IMG/VR virus record: IMGVR_UViG_3300023179_008629
Coordinates: 1 to 51,255 of that record
Strand: one strand, 5' to 3'
Length of the DNA stretch: 51,255 nucleotides
Source of the DNA: a virus
Positions within the stretch are counted from its first letter, which is position 1, and every line of letters begins with the position of its first letter. The position numbers were made by a program, and so were the translations under genes. Of the stretch, positions 7,022 to 14,964 are shown piece by piece. The notes below the pieces were generated by a model that did no database searches, was not told the DNA's origin, and saw only the letters and a program-made list of their open reading frames with translations.

Positions 7022-8674
7022 ATGACAAGTAAAAAATATTATTGGTTGAATTCTCATAGTCGCATATTTTTAGAGCGGGGATACTTAAAAGAAGGAATAA
7101 CCCCAGAAGCTAGAATACGTCAAATAGCAGAAACGGCTCAAGCTATTCTAAATATAGATGGCTTCGCAGATAAGTTTGAGGACTATATGGCCAAAGGATT
7201 CTATTCTTTAGCCACTCCTGTTTGGACAAATTTTGGCAATGATAGGGGCCTACCGGTTTCTTGCTTTAATTCTTATATTCCCGATACAATGGACGATATT
7301 TTAAATAAAGTCGCTGAGGTAGGAATGATGAGCAAGCTGGGTGGTGGTACTAGCGGTTACTTTGGAGACCTAAGACCCCGCGGAGCAAAAATAAGTGTTG
7401 GTGGAGAAAGCAGCGGCCCTGTTCACTTTATGGAATTATTCGATAAGGTTGCGGAAGTGGTTTCTCAAGGTTCTGCTAGACGAGGATCATTTGCTGCTTA
7501 TCTACCAGTGGAGCATCCCGATATAGAGGAATTCTTACAGATAAGAAGCGAAGGACACCCTATCCAAAATATGAGTATAGGAGTTACGATATCTGACGAT
7601 TGGATGAAAGATATGGTGTCTGGAGATAAAGATAAAAGAAAAATTTGGGCAAAAATTATTCAGAAAAGATTTCAGACCGGTTATCCATATTTAATGTTTA
7701 GTGACAATGTAAATAATAATGCTCCTCAAGCATATAAAGATAAAAGACTCAAAATAAAAAGTAGTAATCTATGCTCGGAAATTGAACTTTATTCCGATGA
7801 AGACAATAGTTTTGTTTGTGTATTATCTTCGCTAAATCTATTACACTGGGATGAAATCAAAGAAACAGATGCTATAGAAACACTGATATATTTCTTAGAT
7901 GCTGTTAACGAAGAGTTTATTAGAAAAACCAATAATAGTAAATTCATGTCAGCGGCTCATAACTTTGCCAAGAACCAAAGAGCATTGGGTATGGGTGTGT
8001 TAGGGTGGCACTCTCTACTACAATCTAAGATGATATCTTTTGAGTCCATGACAGCTAAAAGCTTAAATGTCGAAATATGGAAAACTATAAAATCACGAGC
8101 GGATAAAGCATCTATAGAACTAGCTAAGCTTTTTGGAGAACCAGAATTATTAAAGGGATATGGTCGCCGTAATGTTACAACACTGGCCGTAGCTCCTACT
8201 ACTAGTAGTTCGTTTATATTAGGCCAAGTAAGTCCTAGTATAGAACCATTAAATAGCAATTATTTTGTTAAAAAGCTAGCAAAGGGTAGTTTTACTTATA
8301 AGAATCCTTATCTTAAAAAACTTCTGAAAGAAAAAGATAAAGATAATGAGACAGTATGGAAAGATATTCTAGTTAGGGGCGGTAGTGTACAACACTTAGA
8401 CTTTTTCACCCAACAAGAAAAAGATATATTTAAAACATTTGGAGAAATTAGTCAAAAAGAAATAGTAATTCAAAATATCCAAAGACAAAAATATATAGAT
8501 CAAGCAGTGTCGCTAAATCTAATGATTCCACCAAATTGTGCTGCTAAAGATGTTAGTGATCTACTGATATATGGATGGGAAAATGGTATAAAAACCTTTT
8601 ATTACCAAAGAAGCTCAAATCCTGCTCAAGAATTGGCAAGATCAATTTTAACTTGTTCTAGCTGCGAATCTTAA
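7022..8674 (+). CDS. nrdA: Class I ribonucleotide reductase, large (alpha, R1) subunit, without ATP cone
   Basis: 550 aa, short for R1 because it begins almost directly with the catalytic core (ATPVWTN at ~65); no N-terminal ATP-cone activity domain is visible. Catalytic residues: C81 (PVSCFNSY), C251 and E253 (NLCSEIEL), C266 (FVCVLSS), radical-path Tyr pair 527-528 (TFYYQRS) and a C-terminal redox pair C545/C548 (TCSSCES). It reduces ribonucleoside diphosphates together with NrdB. AAAGGAAC precedes the ATG. Loss of the ATP cone would make the enzyme insensitive to dATP shut-off, which suits a phage; that consequence is inferred. Confidence 0.95.
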   Translation: MTSKKYYWLNSHSRIFLERGYLKEGITPEARIRQIAETAQAILNIDGFADKFEDYMAKGFYSLATPVWTNFGNDRGLPVSCFNSYIPDTMDDILNKVAEVGMMSKLGGGTSGYFGDLRPRGAKISVGGESSGPVHFMELFDKVAEVVSQGSARRGSFAAYLPVEHPDIEEFLQIRSEGHPIQNMSIGVTISDDWMKDMVSGDKDKRKIWAKIIQKRFQTGYPYLMFSDNVNNNAPQAYKDKRLKIKSSNLCSEIELYSDEDNSFVCVLSSLNLLHWDEIKETDAIETLIYFLDAVNEEFIRKTNNSKFMSAAHNFAKNQRALGMGVLGWHSLLQSKMISFESMTAKSLNVEIWKTIKSRADKASIELAKLFGEPELLKGYGRRNVTTLAVAPTTSSSFILGQVSPSIEPLNSNYFVKKLAKGSFTYKNPYLKKLLKEKDKDNETVWKDILVRGGSVQHLDFFTQQEKDIFKTFGEISQKEIVIQNIQRQKYIDQAVSLNLMIPPNCAAKDVSDLLIYGWENGIKTFYYQRSSNPAQELARSILTCSSCES

Positions 8675-8699
8675 TAACCTTAAATAAGGATAAATATAT

Positions 8700-9065
8700 A
8701 TGACGAACGTATTTACGGATCAAACTAAATTTATGGTATCTTGCGATCAAACAGTATGTGAATGGAATAAAAATCAACTAGACATGTATCATAACTTAAT
8801 TAAAGAAGAGACTAGCGAACTACAAGAAGCTTTTAATCAAAATAATAGAATTGAAATCCTAGATGCCCTTATAGATATTATAGTAGTAACAGTCGGTGCT
8901 ATTAACAGCATGGGAGCAAATGGAGAAGCCGCATGGAATGAGGTAATGAAGACTAACTTTGCTAAAATAGATAGTACAACAGGCAAAGTTAATAAAAGAA
9001 GCGATGGCAAAGTACTGAAGCCGGAAGGATGGAAAGAACCAAACTTAAAACCCTTTGTAATATAA
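8700..9065 (+). CDS. MazG-like nucleotide pyrophosphohydrolase
   Basis: 121 aa. The all-alpha NTP-PPase signature is present: K35-EETSEL (E36, E37, E40) followed by EILDALIDII (E52, D55, D59), matching the EExxE...ExxD metal site. The C-terminal NKRSDGKVLKPEGW is common in phage members. It likely hydrolyses a (d)NTP or an alarmone-like nucleotide to the monophosphate, supplying or cleaning nucleotide pools beside ribonucleotide reductase. Substrate unknown. AAGGAT lies upstream of the ATG. Confidence 0.8.
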   Translation: MTNVFTDQTKFMVSCDQTVCEWNKNQLDMYHNLIKEETSELQEAFNQNNRIEILDALIDIIVVTVGAINSMGANGEAAWNEVMKTNFAKIDSTTGKVNKRSDGKVLKPEGWKEPNLKPFVI

Positions 9066-9121
9066 ACGGTGTATATTACTATACTGTTTTTAAATTTATT
9101 ACTTATTATAAAGGGTTTATC

Positions 9122-9856
9122 TTGAGAAAGAAAAAAAATGGTAATTCTAAACAGCAAAAACTTATCGATCTCACTAATAATATCTCAGGATTTAATGAAA
9201 AACCCGGATTCAAAAATAAACTTAAACCACGAAGCGAAAATCAAAAAGAATATATTCGTTTTATAGCAGAAAACACTATCACTTTTTGCCAAGGCAAGCC
9301 AGGAAGTGGTAAAACGCATATCGCTGTTGGTTTAGCTTTAGAATATTTATTGGAAGATAAAGTTAAAAAAATTATTATAACACGACCCGTTGTAGAGGCT
9401 GGTGAAAAAATTGGTTATTTACCAGGAGATGCTAATACTAAACTATTTCCATACTTATTGCCTATAGAAGATGAAATTAATTATTTTATTGGTCCAGCAC
9501 TAAATGCGTCATTAAAATTAAATAATAAGATAGAAATAGTGCCGTTGGGTTTTATGAGAGGTCGTAATTTTCATAATAGCTTTATCGTTGCTGATGAATG
9601 CCAGAATGCTTCCTATGAACAATTAAAAATGTTATTAACTAGAATAGGACAAAATAGCAAGATGGTATTAACTGGAGATATTCAACAATCTGACTTGGCT
9701 AGACATTTGCAGGGTGGCTTTTATGATATGATTAGTAATTTGAATGGAGTAGAAGGCATAGGCATAGCCTCATTAACAGATAGTGACATAGTTCGTAATC
9801 CTATTATAGCTAAAATATTAAATAGATTAGATGTTTATGAACAGGGCGGAAAATAG
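9122..9856 (+). CDS. phoH: PhoH-like P-loop ATPase
   Basis: 244 aa from TTG 9122, chosen because AAGGG (9111-9115) lies six bases upstream and the start does not overlap the MazG-like gene; an ATG at 9029 in frame would overlap it by 37 bases and add an unlikely leader. Walker A is GKPGSGKT (residues 58-65), followed by IITRPVVEAGEKIGYLPGD and FIVADECQNAS (Walker B) and MVLTGDIQQSD (sensor), the standard PhoH signature. PhoH-like proteins are widespread in marine and freshwater phages; proposed roles are RNA or DNA helicase and phosphate-stress related, not settled. Confidence 0.9.
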   Translation: MRKKKNGNSKQQKLIDLTNNISGFNEKPGFKNKLKPRSENQKEYIRFIAENTITFCQGKPGSGKTHIAVGLALEYLLEDKVKKIIITRPVVEAGEKIGYLPGDANTKLFPYLLPIEDEINYFIGPALNASLKLNNKIEIVPLGFMRGRNFHNSFIVADECQNASYEQLKMLLTRIGQNSKMVLTGDIQQSDLARHLQGGFYDMISNLNGVEGIGIASLTDSDIVRNPIIAKILNRLDVYEQGGK

Positions 9857-10430
9857 TAAGTGCTTATTATTAAATGCTGATTATTCACCGCTAAAACTTA
9901 TATCATGGAAAAAGGCTATAGTATGGTCTTTAAAATATGAGCATTCGCACACTTATGCAATTGAAATTATAGATTATTATAAAGATAAATATATCCAAGG
10001 AGCTTGTAATAAACAGTATCCTGTTCCTCTAGTAGCAAAAACTGTTAAATATCTAAATATTTATAGTAGATCACCGAAATTTTCACGATATAATTTATTT
10101 ATTAGGGATAATTTTTCTTGTCAATATTGTGGAGCTATATTAAATTATAATCAATTAACATATGATCATGTGATACCAAAAAGTAAATTTCGCCCAGACT
10201 TAAAAAGAGCAACAACCTGGGAAAATGTTACTACATCATGCGTGCAGTGCAATAGAAAAAAATCTAATAAAACACCAGAACAAGCAAAAATGAAACTATT
10301 AAATACGCCAAAACAACCAGTCTATACGCACAAGTACTTGCCTGTTATAGCCGAGCTGCTTACTATAAAAGAAACCCTGGACCCGAATCATAAAGAATGG
10401 ATAAAGTATATCGATGGCCATATTCAATAG
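9831..10430 (+). CDS. HNH endonuclease
   Basis: 199 aa. N-terminal LLLNADYSPLKLISWKKAI (about 12-30) is the familiar opening of the stand-alone HNH family in bacteria and phages. The nuclease core has C97-x2-C100, DH at 112-113, N132 and C137-x2-C140, giving the zinc-bound beta-beta-alpha metal site. It overlaps phoH by 26 bases; ATG 9837 is an alternative start. Role may be DNA processing or homing; it is not inserted in a gene, so ordinary phage DNA metabolism is as likely. Confidence 0.9.
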   Translation: MFMNRAENSKCLLLNADYSPLKLISWKKAIVWSLKYEHSHTYAIEIIDYYKDKYIQGACNKQYPVPLVAKTVKYLNIYSRSPKFSRYNLFIRDNFSCQYCGAILNYNQLTYDHVIPKSKFRPDLKRATTWENVTTSCVQCNRKKSNKTPEQAKMKLLNTPKQPVYTHKYLPVIAELLTIKETLDPNHKEWIKYIDGHIQ

Positions 10431-10821
10431 CACAAATCCTAATCAACAAGAAGATCAGTTTTATTGTTTAATGGGCAATGAAGACTTTATAGATGATAAT
10501 GGTTTTCCAAGATCTTACTCTCATACTGATAATACAGTAGCAAAAATAGTATTTAATAAAAAACCCAAGCATTTTATCGATACTAATAAACGTTCTTATG
10601 GAAAATATTATATTAAATTAGATCCCAACTCTAAGATATTTAATCCTAAAAAGATTCTATCTTCTATAGAAGAAAAAAATTCATTAAATTTTATCAATAG
10701 TGTTTGTAAAAAAGAATGGGCTTTTCAAGAGGTCACACCCCAAATATTTCAAAAATATATTATGTTTTTAAAAACACAGAACCTAAGCTGGCTCAAAGAT
10801 GCTCAAAGAGATCTTAAATAA
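10414..10821 (+). CDS. Conserved phage protein, paralogue A
   Basis: 135 aa, overlapping the HNH gene by 17 bases. The family is not recognised. The C-terminal half (YYIKLDPNSKIFNP...SLNFINSV...FLKTQNLSWLKDAQRD) aligns by eye with the protein at 11530-11913 (YQIKIANNNELFNP...YSFLDNVV...FLKSQNVAWLHKAERE), so the two are paralogues. The N-terminus (MGNEDFIDDNGFPRSY) also parallels NEADFVDSFGNHRIK there. No membrane segment, no catalytic motif seen. Confidence 0.7.
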   Translation: MAIFNSTNPNQQEDQFYCLMGNEDFIDDNGFPRSYSHTDNTVAKIVFNKKPKHFIDTNKRSYGKYYIKLDPNSKIFNPKKILSSIEEKNSLNFINSVCKKEWAFQEVTPQIFQKYIMFLKTQNLSWLKDAQRDLK

Positions 10822-11165
10822 TGCCCACCTACACATACTTTTGCAATAAATGTAAACAGAAATTTGAATTATTTTATTATATTAAGGATTATATTTCATC
10901 TCCAAATTGTTTACACTGCGCCAGTAAGCTAACAGAACGCAGTTATTCAGATGATATAACTTCTATACAAAATTCTATTATTAAACATGATAGTGAACTT
11001 AAAACAGTGGGCGATTTAGCCAATAGAAATAGAGATAGGATGAGCGAAGATCAAAAGCAAGCACTAGAACACAAACACAATTCATATAAGGAACAACATA
11101 ATAATAAGCCACTACCAAAAGGCATGAACAGAATATCAAAACCAAATAAAGTTAAATGGACATGA
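10821..11165 (+). CDS. FmdB-like zinc-ribbon protein
   Basis: 114 aa. The N-terminal ribbon has C8-x2-C11 and C30-x2-C33 with the family opening MPTYTYFCNKC. A charged, probably helical tail (residues 60-114) ends KGMNRISKPNKVKW. Family members are small putative regulators or adaptors of unknown mechanism. The ATG overlaps the previous TAA (TAATG), so translation is coupled. It sits between two paralogous proteins. Confidence 0.75.
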   Translation: MPTYTYFCNKCKQKFELFYYIKDYISSPNCLHCASKLTERSYSDDITSIQNSIIKHDSELKTVGDLANRNRDRMSEDQKQALEHKHNSYKEQHNNKPLPKGMNRISKPNKVKWT

Positions 11166-11168
11166 ACT

Positions 11169-11540
11169 ATGAATGACGAACCGATCCCATCAGGGTTAGA
11201 TCTCGATCTACTTAAAAAACGAATAGCAGAACTCAACGAAGAACATAAAGTCGATTTATCAGAATATAAGTATATTTTTGATGATCCTAATAGGGTTAAA
11301 AAACAAACAGAATTTCCGTATGAAATACACATTAGTATGACGGCTAATATACTAAAGAATGTGGACGGGGCTGAATTTCCAGAATCAGAAAGTGTTGGTG
11401 TTAATAATTATTATATTCCTGTACCATCAGGAAATGATTATCAAGAATATGTCAAAGCATTTTTTGATTATATTGAAAACTGTATGAGTTCTTCAGCATC
11501 AGATATGCATAATAAGGAAGCAATCAACAATGAGCAGTAA
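11169..11540 (+). CDS. Hypothetical phage protein, 123 aa
   Basis: No family recognised. It is acidic, with an N-terminal helix (LDLLKKRIAELNEEHK) and a central strand region (EIHISMTANIL), then NNYYIPVPSGNDYQEYVKAFFDYIENCM. No Cys pairs, signal or membrane segment. It starts 3 bases after the FmdB-like gene and overlaps the next by 11 bases, so it is a true operon member. Confidence 0.6.
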   Translation: MNDEPIPSGLDLDLLKKRIAELNEEHKVDLSEYKYIFDDPNRVKKQTEFPYEIHISMTANILKNVDGAEFPESESVGVNNYYIPVPSGNDYQEYVKAFFDYIENCMSSSASDMHNKEAINNEQ

Positions 11541-11913
11541 TGATTTTATGTTTAGTCCTAGGCAGCAAGTTTCTACTTCTATAGAAGAAGAGCTTTATGG
11601 TTCTGCTAACGAAGCTGATTTTGTAGATTCTTTTGGCAACCATAGAATTAAACAAGAGAACAAACATACTCTAGCTAAAAAATTAAATAAAGACAATGTT
11701 ATTATTTACCAAATTAAGATAGCTAATAATAATGAATTATTTAATCCCTATTCTAAGCTAGATAGAGAAAAAAGCTATAGTTTTTTAGATAATGTTGTAA
11801 GACCAACTGATAAATTTATTAATGTTAATAGTCTAGTTTTTAATTATTATTTAAAATTTCTTAAATCACAAAACGTTGCATGGCTACACAAAGCAGAAAG
11901 AGAAAGAATATAA
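11530..11913 (+). CDS. Conserved phage protein, paralogue B
   Basis: 127 aa, a paralogue of the protein at 10414-10821 (shared FNP, SFL/NFI and FLK-x-QN-x-x-WL-x-x-AER motifs, see that entry). The pair brackets the FmdB-like and 123-aa genes, which suggests duplication with intervening genes or insertion between tandem copies. Function unknown. Confidence 0.7.
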   Translation: MSSNDFMFSPRQQVSTSIEEELYGSANEADFVDSFGNHRIKQENKHTLAKKLNKDNVIIYQIKIANNNELFNPYSKLDREKSYSFLDNVVRPTDKFINVNSLVFNYYLKFLKSQNVAWLHKAERERI

Positions 11914-11914
11914 T

Positions 11915-12223
11915 ATGAGTAAAGTATCAAAAAATAATATTTACGCTATAAAACATCTAGTTTCTCAAGGATTATCATCAGAACAAATAGCAAAAGAGCT
12001 TAATCTTAATCTATCTAACATAGAATCAATTATTGTTTCAGAAAATTTGATCCCTAAAATACCATCAGCCAAAGACTTGATGATAAATAAAACCTCCGTT
12101 AAAAAAACAAATAATGTATCTATTATGACTCAAGAAGCGTCAATGACCAATGATCATGATAGAGCTAAATATAAAATAAACAGCACAAAATTAGAACATA
12201 TATTTAATCCTCTTAACAAATGA
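11915..12223 (+). CDS. Small helix-turn-helix protein
   Basis: 102 aa from ATG 11915, one base after the previous stop and preceded by GAAAGAGAAAG; an in-frame ATG at 11876 would overlap the neighbour by 38 bases. Residues ~6-40 (AIKHLVSQGLSSEQIAKELN plus a following helix) form a resolvase-like helix-turn-helix. The rest is polar, with a short C-terminal LEHIFNPLNK. Could be a regulator or replication accessory protein; DNA binding is inferred from the motif. Confidence 0.6.
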   Translation: MSKVSKNNIYAIKHLVSQGLSSEQIAKELNLNLSNIESIIVSENLIPKIPSAKDLMINKTSVKKTNNVSIMTQEASMTNDHDRAKYKINSTKLEHIFNPLNK

Positions 12224-12636
12224 AATTTATTTCACGATATTCCAACAACAAAGAGGTTTCTGCTGCTCAATATATTGTTGAGTTAATTTGTGAGAAAAAA
12301 GCTAAATTAGATAAAAAGGATTTACACTATAGGTTTTGGCTAACTAAAGAGTGGGCTAGCTTTTATAAGAACCAAATAGCAACAGCTCATAACTTAGTAA
12401 AAAAACATAATCCTGTAGCTATAGTCAAAGCCTTACAAGACAACAAAACAGCCAAAACATACTCATTGCGAGCGCCTTTCTTAAAATCTATTATAGAGCA
12501 GCACGAAAAGATTTTAGACTCCCAGAATAAAGAGTTTTCACAATCTATAGATAGATCAGAACAAAAAACATACAAGACAAACATACCATCCAAAAATATA
12601 CTTTCAAAGCTAGAGGATATAGATAATGAGTGTTAA
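12220..12636 (+). CDS. Hypothetical basic protein, 138 aa
   Basis: ATGA overlap with the preceding gene and an 11-base overlap with the recombinase gene. Residues 1-60 carry aromatic and Lys-rich helices (DLHYRFWLTKEWASFYKNQI), followed by HNPVAIVKALQDNKTAKTYS and a charged tail. No known family. Position directly before the RecA-like gene suggests a recombination or DNA-binding accessory. Confidence 0.6.
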   Translation: MKFISRYSNNKEVSAAQYIVELICEKKAKLDKKDLHYRFWLTKEWASFYKNQIATAHNLVKKHNPVAIVKALQDNKTAKTYSLRAPFLKSIIEQHEKILDSQNKEFSQSIDRSEQKTYKTNIPSKNILSKLEDIDNEC

Positions 12637-13642
12637 AGAAGATATTATTAAGACTTTTGGAGATGATATTATATTATCAGGAAATTCTTTAGTAGAGAAA
12701 AAAATCTTAACTGTTCCAGTCAGTCCTGCTTTGGATATTGTTTTGGGTGGTGGAATTCCTGAAGGAAGTTTTGTGATTTTTACTGGTCAGCCAAAATGTG
12801 GCAAAAGTCTAAGTTCATTGGATTTTGCAGCCACCGCACAAAAACCAGAATATCAAGGAGACTTAAAAAATCCTAGAGAAGTGTATTACCTAAATATAGA
12901 AGGTAGATTAAAACAAAGAGATTTATTAGGAATTAAAGGATTAAATTTATCTAGATTTCACGTTATAGGATCTCAACAAGGCAAAATTTTACATGCTGAA
13001 GAATATTTACAAATAGCAGAAAGAATTATTAATGAAATTCCAGGTTCAATAGTTATACTAGACTCGTATTCGGCTTTATGCACAGAAGCCGAGATCACTA
13101 GCGATATGGATAAAATGCAAAGAGCAGATGGAGCAAAACTATTAGCTAAATTTTGCAGAAAGGTGAGCAATGTTATTCCTGTGAATAAAAATATTGTAAT
13201 AGGAATAACACATCTTATGGGAAACCCAACAGGATACGGTGCAGAATTCAAAGAAAAAAGTGGTCAAGGAATAGCTTATCAAACCGATATTAAATTAAGA
13301 GCTAAAAGCTCTAAGCCTTGGTCTTTAGGAGCAGATGATACTCAAATTGGTCAAGAAGTAGAATGGCAAGTTATTTGTTCGGCTCTTGGGCCTCCGGGCG
13401 GCGTAGCAAAAAGTTTTATTCGCTATGGAGAGGGCATAGACAAGCTCACTGAGCTGGTTAATTTAGCCTCTGACGTGGGCGTTATAAATAAAGGTGGTGC
13501 ATGGTACACAATTAAAACAAGCAAGGATTCTCACAAATTTCAAGGAGCTGAAAAGACGAGATTATTCTTGATGGAAAATCCTGAAATAGCCAAAGAGGTT
13601 GAGAATTCGGTCAAATCTGTATTGGGTATTAAAGTTGTATGA
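12626..13642 (+). CDS. RecA/UvsX-like recombinase
   Basis: 338 aa. Walker A GQPKCGKS (residues 54-61) follows ALDIVLGGGIPEG, the standard RecA-family lead-in; Walker B is SIVILDS (141-147). ITHLMGNPTGYGAEFKEKSG matches the motif region before DNA loop L2. It should form filaments on single-stranded DNA and pair strands for recombination-dependent replication and repair. The Walker A sequence is closer in style to phage UvsX-type proteins than to bacterial RecA (GPESSGKT). It sits upstream of helicase and primase in one operon. Confidence 0.85.
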   Translation: MSVKEDIIKTFGDDIILSGNSLVEKKILTVPVSPALDIVLGGGIPEGSFVIFTGQPKCGKSLSSLDFAATAQKPEYQGDLKNPREVYYLNIEGRLKQRDLLGIKGLNLSRFHVIGSQQGKILHAEEYLQIAERIINEIPGSIVILDSYSALCTEAEITSDMDKMQRADGAKLLAKFCRKVSNVIPVNKNIVIGITHLMGNPTGYGAEFKEKSGQGIAYQTDIKLRAKSSKPWSLGADDTQIGQEVEWQVICSALGPPGGVAKSFIRYGEGIDKLTELVNLASDVGVINKGGAWYTIKTSKDSHKFQGAEKTRLFLMENPEIAKEVENSVKSVLGIKVV

Positions 13643-14046
13643 ATATAGTCAATTTGGATGGAGAATCAGTAGTTTGGAGCTTGACAGGACACATCAGCAA
13701 AGGTAGAATAACCAACAAGTCCTCGTATCATCTACAGGCACGAGAGCTATTATCGTCTTTACATCCAACATTACAGATTCTAGAAGAAGTAACAATACCA
13801 GTAAGAAAAGGCCAAATAGCGTATATGGATTTCTATTTGCCTTTGCTCAAATGGTGCGTAGAAGTTCACGGAGAACAGCATTACAAGTTTGTGGCTCACT
13901 ATCATGGTAACATGATGAGTTTTTTAAAGAGTCAAAAAAAAGACAAAGAAAAACAAGAATGGTGCGACATTAACAATATTAAATATATAGAATTGCCGTA
14001 TTACGAAAATATCGAACAATGGAAAGACAAGCTATCTTATGAATAA
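13639..14046 (+). CDS. Vsr/PD-(D/E)XK-fold endonuclease-like protein
   Basis: 135 aa, ATGA overlap with the recombinase gene. The core reads MDFYLPLLKWCVEVHGEQHY with D and E-x-HGEQH arranged as in Vsr-like and related restriction-fold nucleases, then KDKEKQEWCDINNIKYIELPY, the usual closing helix and strand. The nuclease at 31598-32410 has the same core layout (IDLFVP...IEVDGPSHF). Likely a DNA repair or branch-cleaving nuclease working with the recombinase; substrate is not known. Confidence 0.65.
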   Translation: MNIVNLDGESVVWSLTGHISKGRITNKSSYHLQARELLSSLHPTLQILEEVTIPVRKGQIAYMDFYLPLLKWCVEVHGEQHYKFVAHYHGNMMSFLKSQKKDKEKQEWCDINNIKYIELPYYENIEQWKDKLSYE

Positions 14047-14530
14047 CAAATCATCAAAAGAAGAATTACAGCATTGGGATAAAATTCTTGATGAATATGA
14101 AAATTCTATAGGCTTATCAGAATACTCGACTAGTATCATTAATAATGAAGAAATTAATAAATATACTAGTATGACTAGAGACGAAATAGAGAAATTAAAT
14201 CCAGAAGATTGTGCTCAAATATCTTATAGATTATCTCAATTTGCTTTTTATCTACAAAGAAGCTTAAACAGGGAACTGGCTCGATATAATTGGGCAGAAG
14301 AAAGCATCAAAGAGGTTATAGCCGACGAAATCAATAATTATAAAGGCTATGGATATATTGAAAAATCATTACAGGCTATCAAGCATAATGAAAAAGCTTC
14401 TGGTTTAAATAGTATAAAAAAATATGCCAAACAAAGAAGCGATAGACTTCAATACTTAGCCAATAACTTAAAAAATCTATCAGATGTTATGCTATCTATA
14501 CAAAAAAGTAAGGTGAAAAATGGATCCTAA
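14039..14530 (+). CDS. Hypothetical helical protein, 163 aa
   Basis: Almost entirely helical in appearance, with long charged stretches (AQISYRLSQFAFYLQRSLNR and LQAIKHNEKASGLNSIKKYA) that could form a coiled coil or helical bundle. No catalytic motif and no family recognised. It overlaps both neighbours (8 and 11 bases) between the Vsr-like nuclease and the zinc protein, within the recombination and replication operon. Confidence 0.6.
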   Translation: MNNKSSKEELQHWDKILDEYENSIGLSEYSTSIINNEEINKYTSMTRDEIEKLNPEDCAQISYRLSQFAFYLQRSLNRELARYNWAEESIKEVIADEINNYKGYGYIEKSLQAIKHNEKASGLNSIKKYAKQRSDRLQYLANNLKNLSDVMLSIQKSKVKNGS

Positions 14531-14957
14531 AGAATTATTAAATGATCCTAATCAGATCAAAAATCTTATATTGTTATTACAATCTATGCTGCCTGAAGAG
14601 CAAAATAAAACAACAAAAAGTAAAAAAAACACAAAGAAAAATACTACTCAAAAAAAACATCTTATTGAAGACGATCAATCTAATTTCAATAGTAAAATCA
14701 AAACAAAGAACAAAAGATCTTTTCAAGCATCAAATACAAATCAATTTGAAAAAATGAGTGAATTTAGAATGCACAAAGACGATAGAGAAATAGATAAGAA
14801 ATTGGCTAAGCATCCCCCTGTAGCACGAACACGGGATTTTGAGCCAGTATCTGTTATTTGTAGAATATGTGGTAAAAAAGAAATTGTGAGTCCCTCTCTT
14901 GTGTATGAGGGTCCTTCTCGCTATAAATGTAATAATTGCTCAACACAAGCTGGATAA
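14520..14957 (+). CDS. Small zinc-finger protein, 145 aa
   Basis: The middle is very rich in Lys, Thr, Asn and Gln (residues ~27-75), probably disordered and nucleic-acid binding. The C-terminus has a C4 zinc site: VICRICGKKE and YKCNNCSTQ (two CxxC pairs ~20 residues apart). It lies immediately before the helicase gene. May be a helicase-loading or single-strand-binding accessory; this is inference from position. Confidence 0.6.
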   Translation: MDPKELLNDPNQIKNLILLLQSMLPEEQNKTTKSKKNTKKNTTQKKHLIEDDQSNFNSKIKTKNKRSFQASNTNQFEKMSEFRMHKDDREIDKKLAKHPPVARTRDFEPVSVICRICGKKEIVSPSLVYEGPSRYKCNNCSTQAG

Positions 14958-14964
14958 AAATAGT

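Noticed and set aside
14899-14964. Earlier helicase start at 14899
   Set aside because: It would overlap the zinc-finger gene and add a non-conserved leader; ATG 14965 gives the standard DnaB N-terminus.
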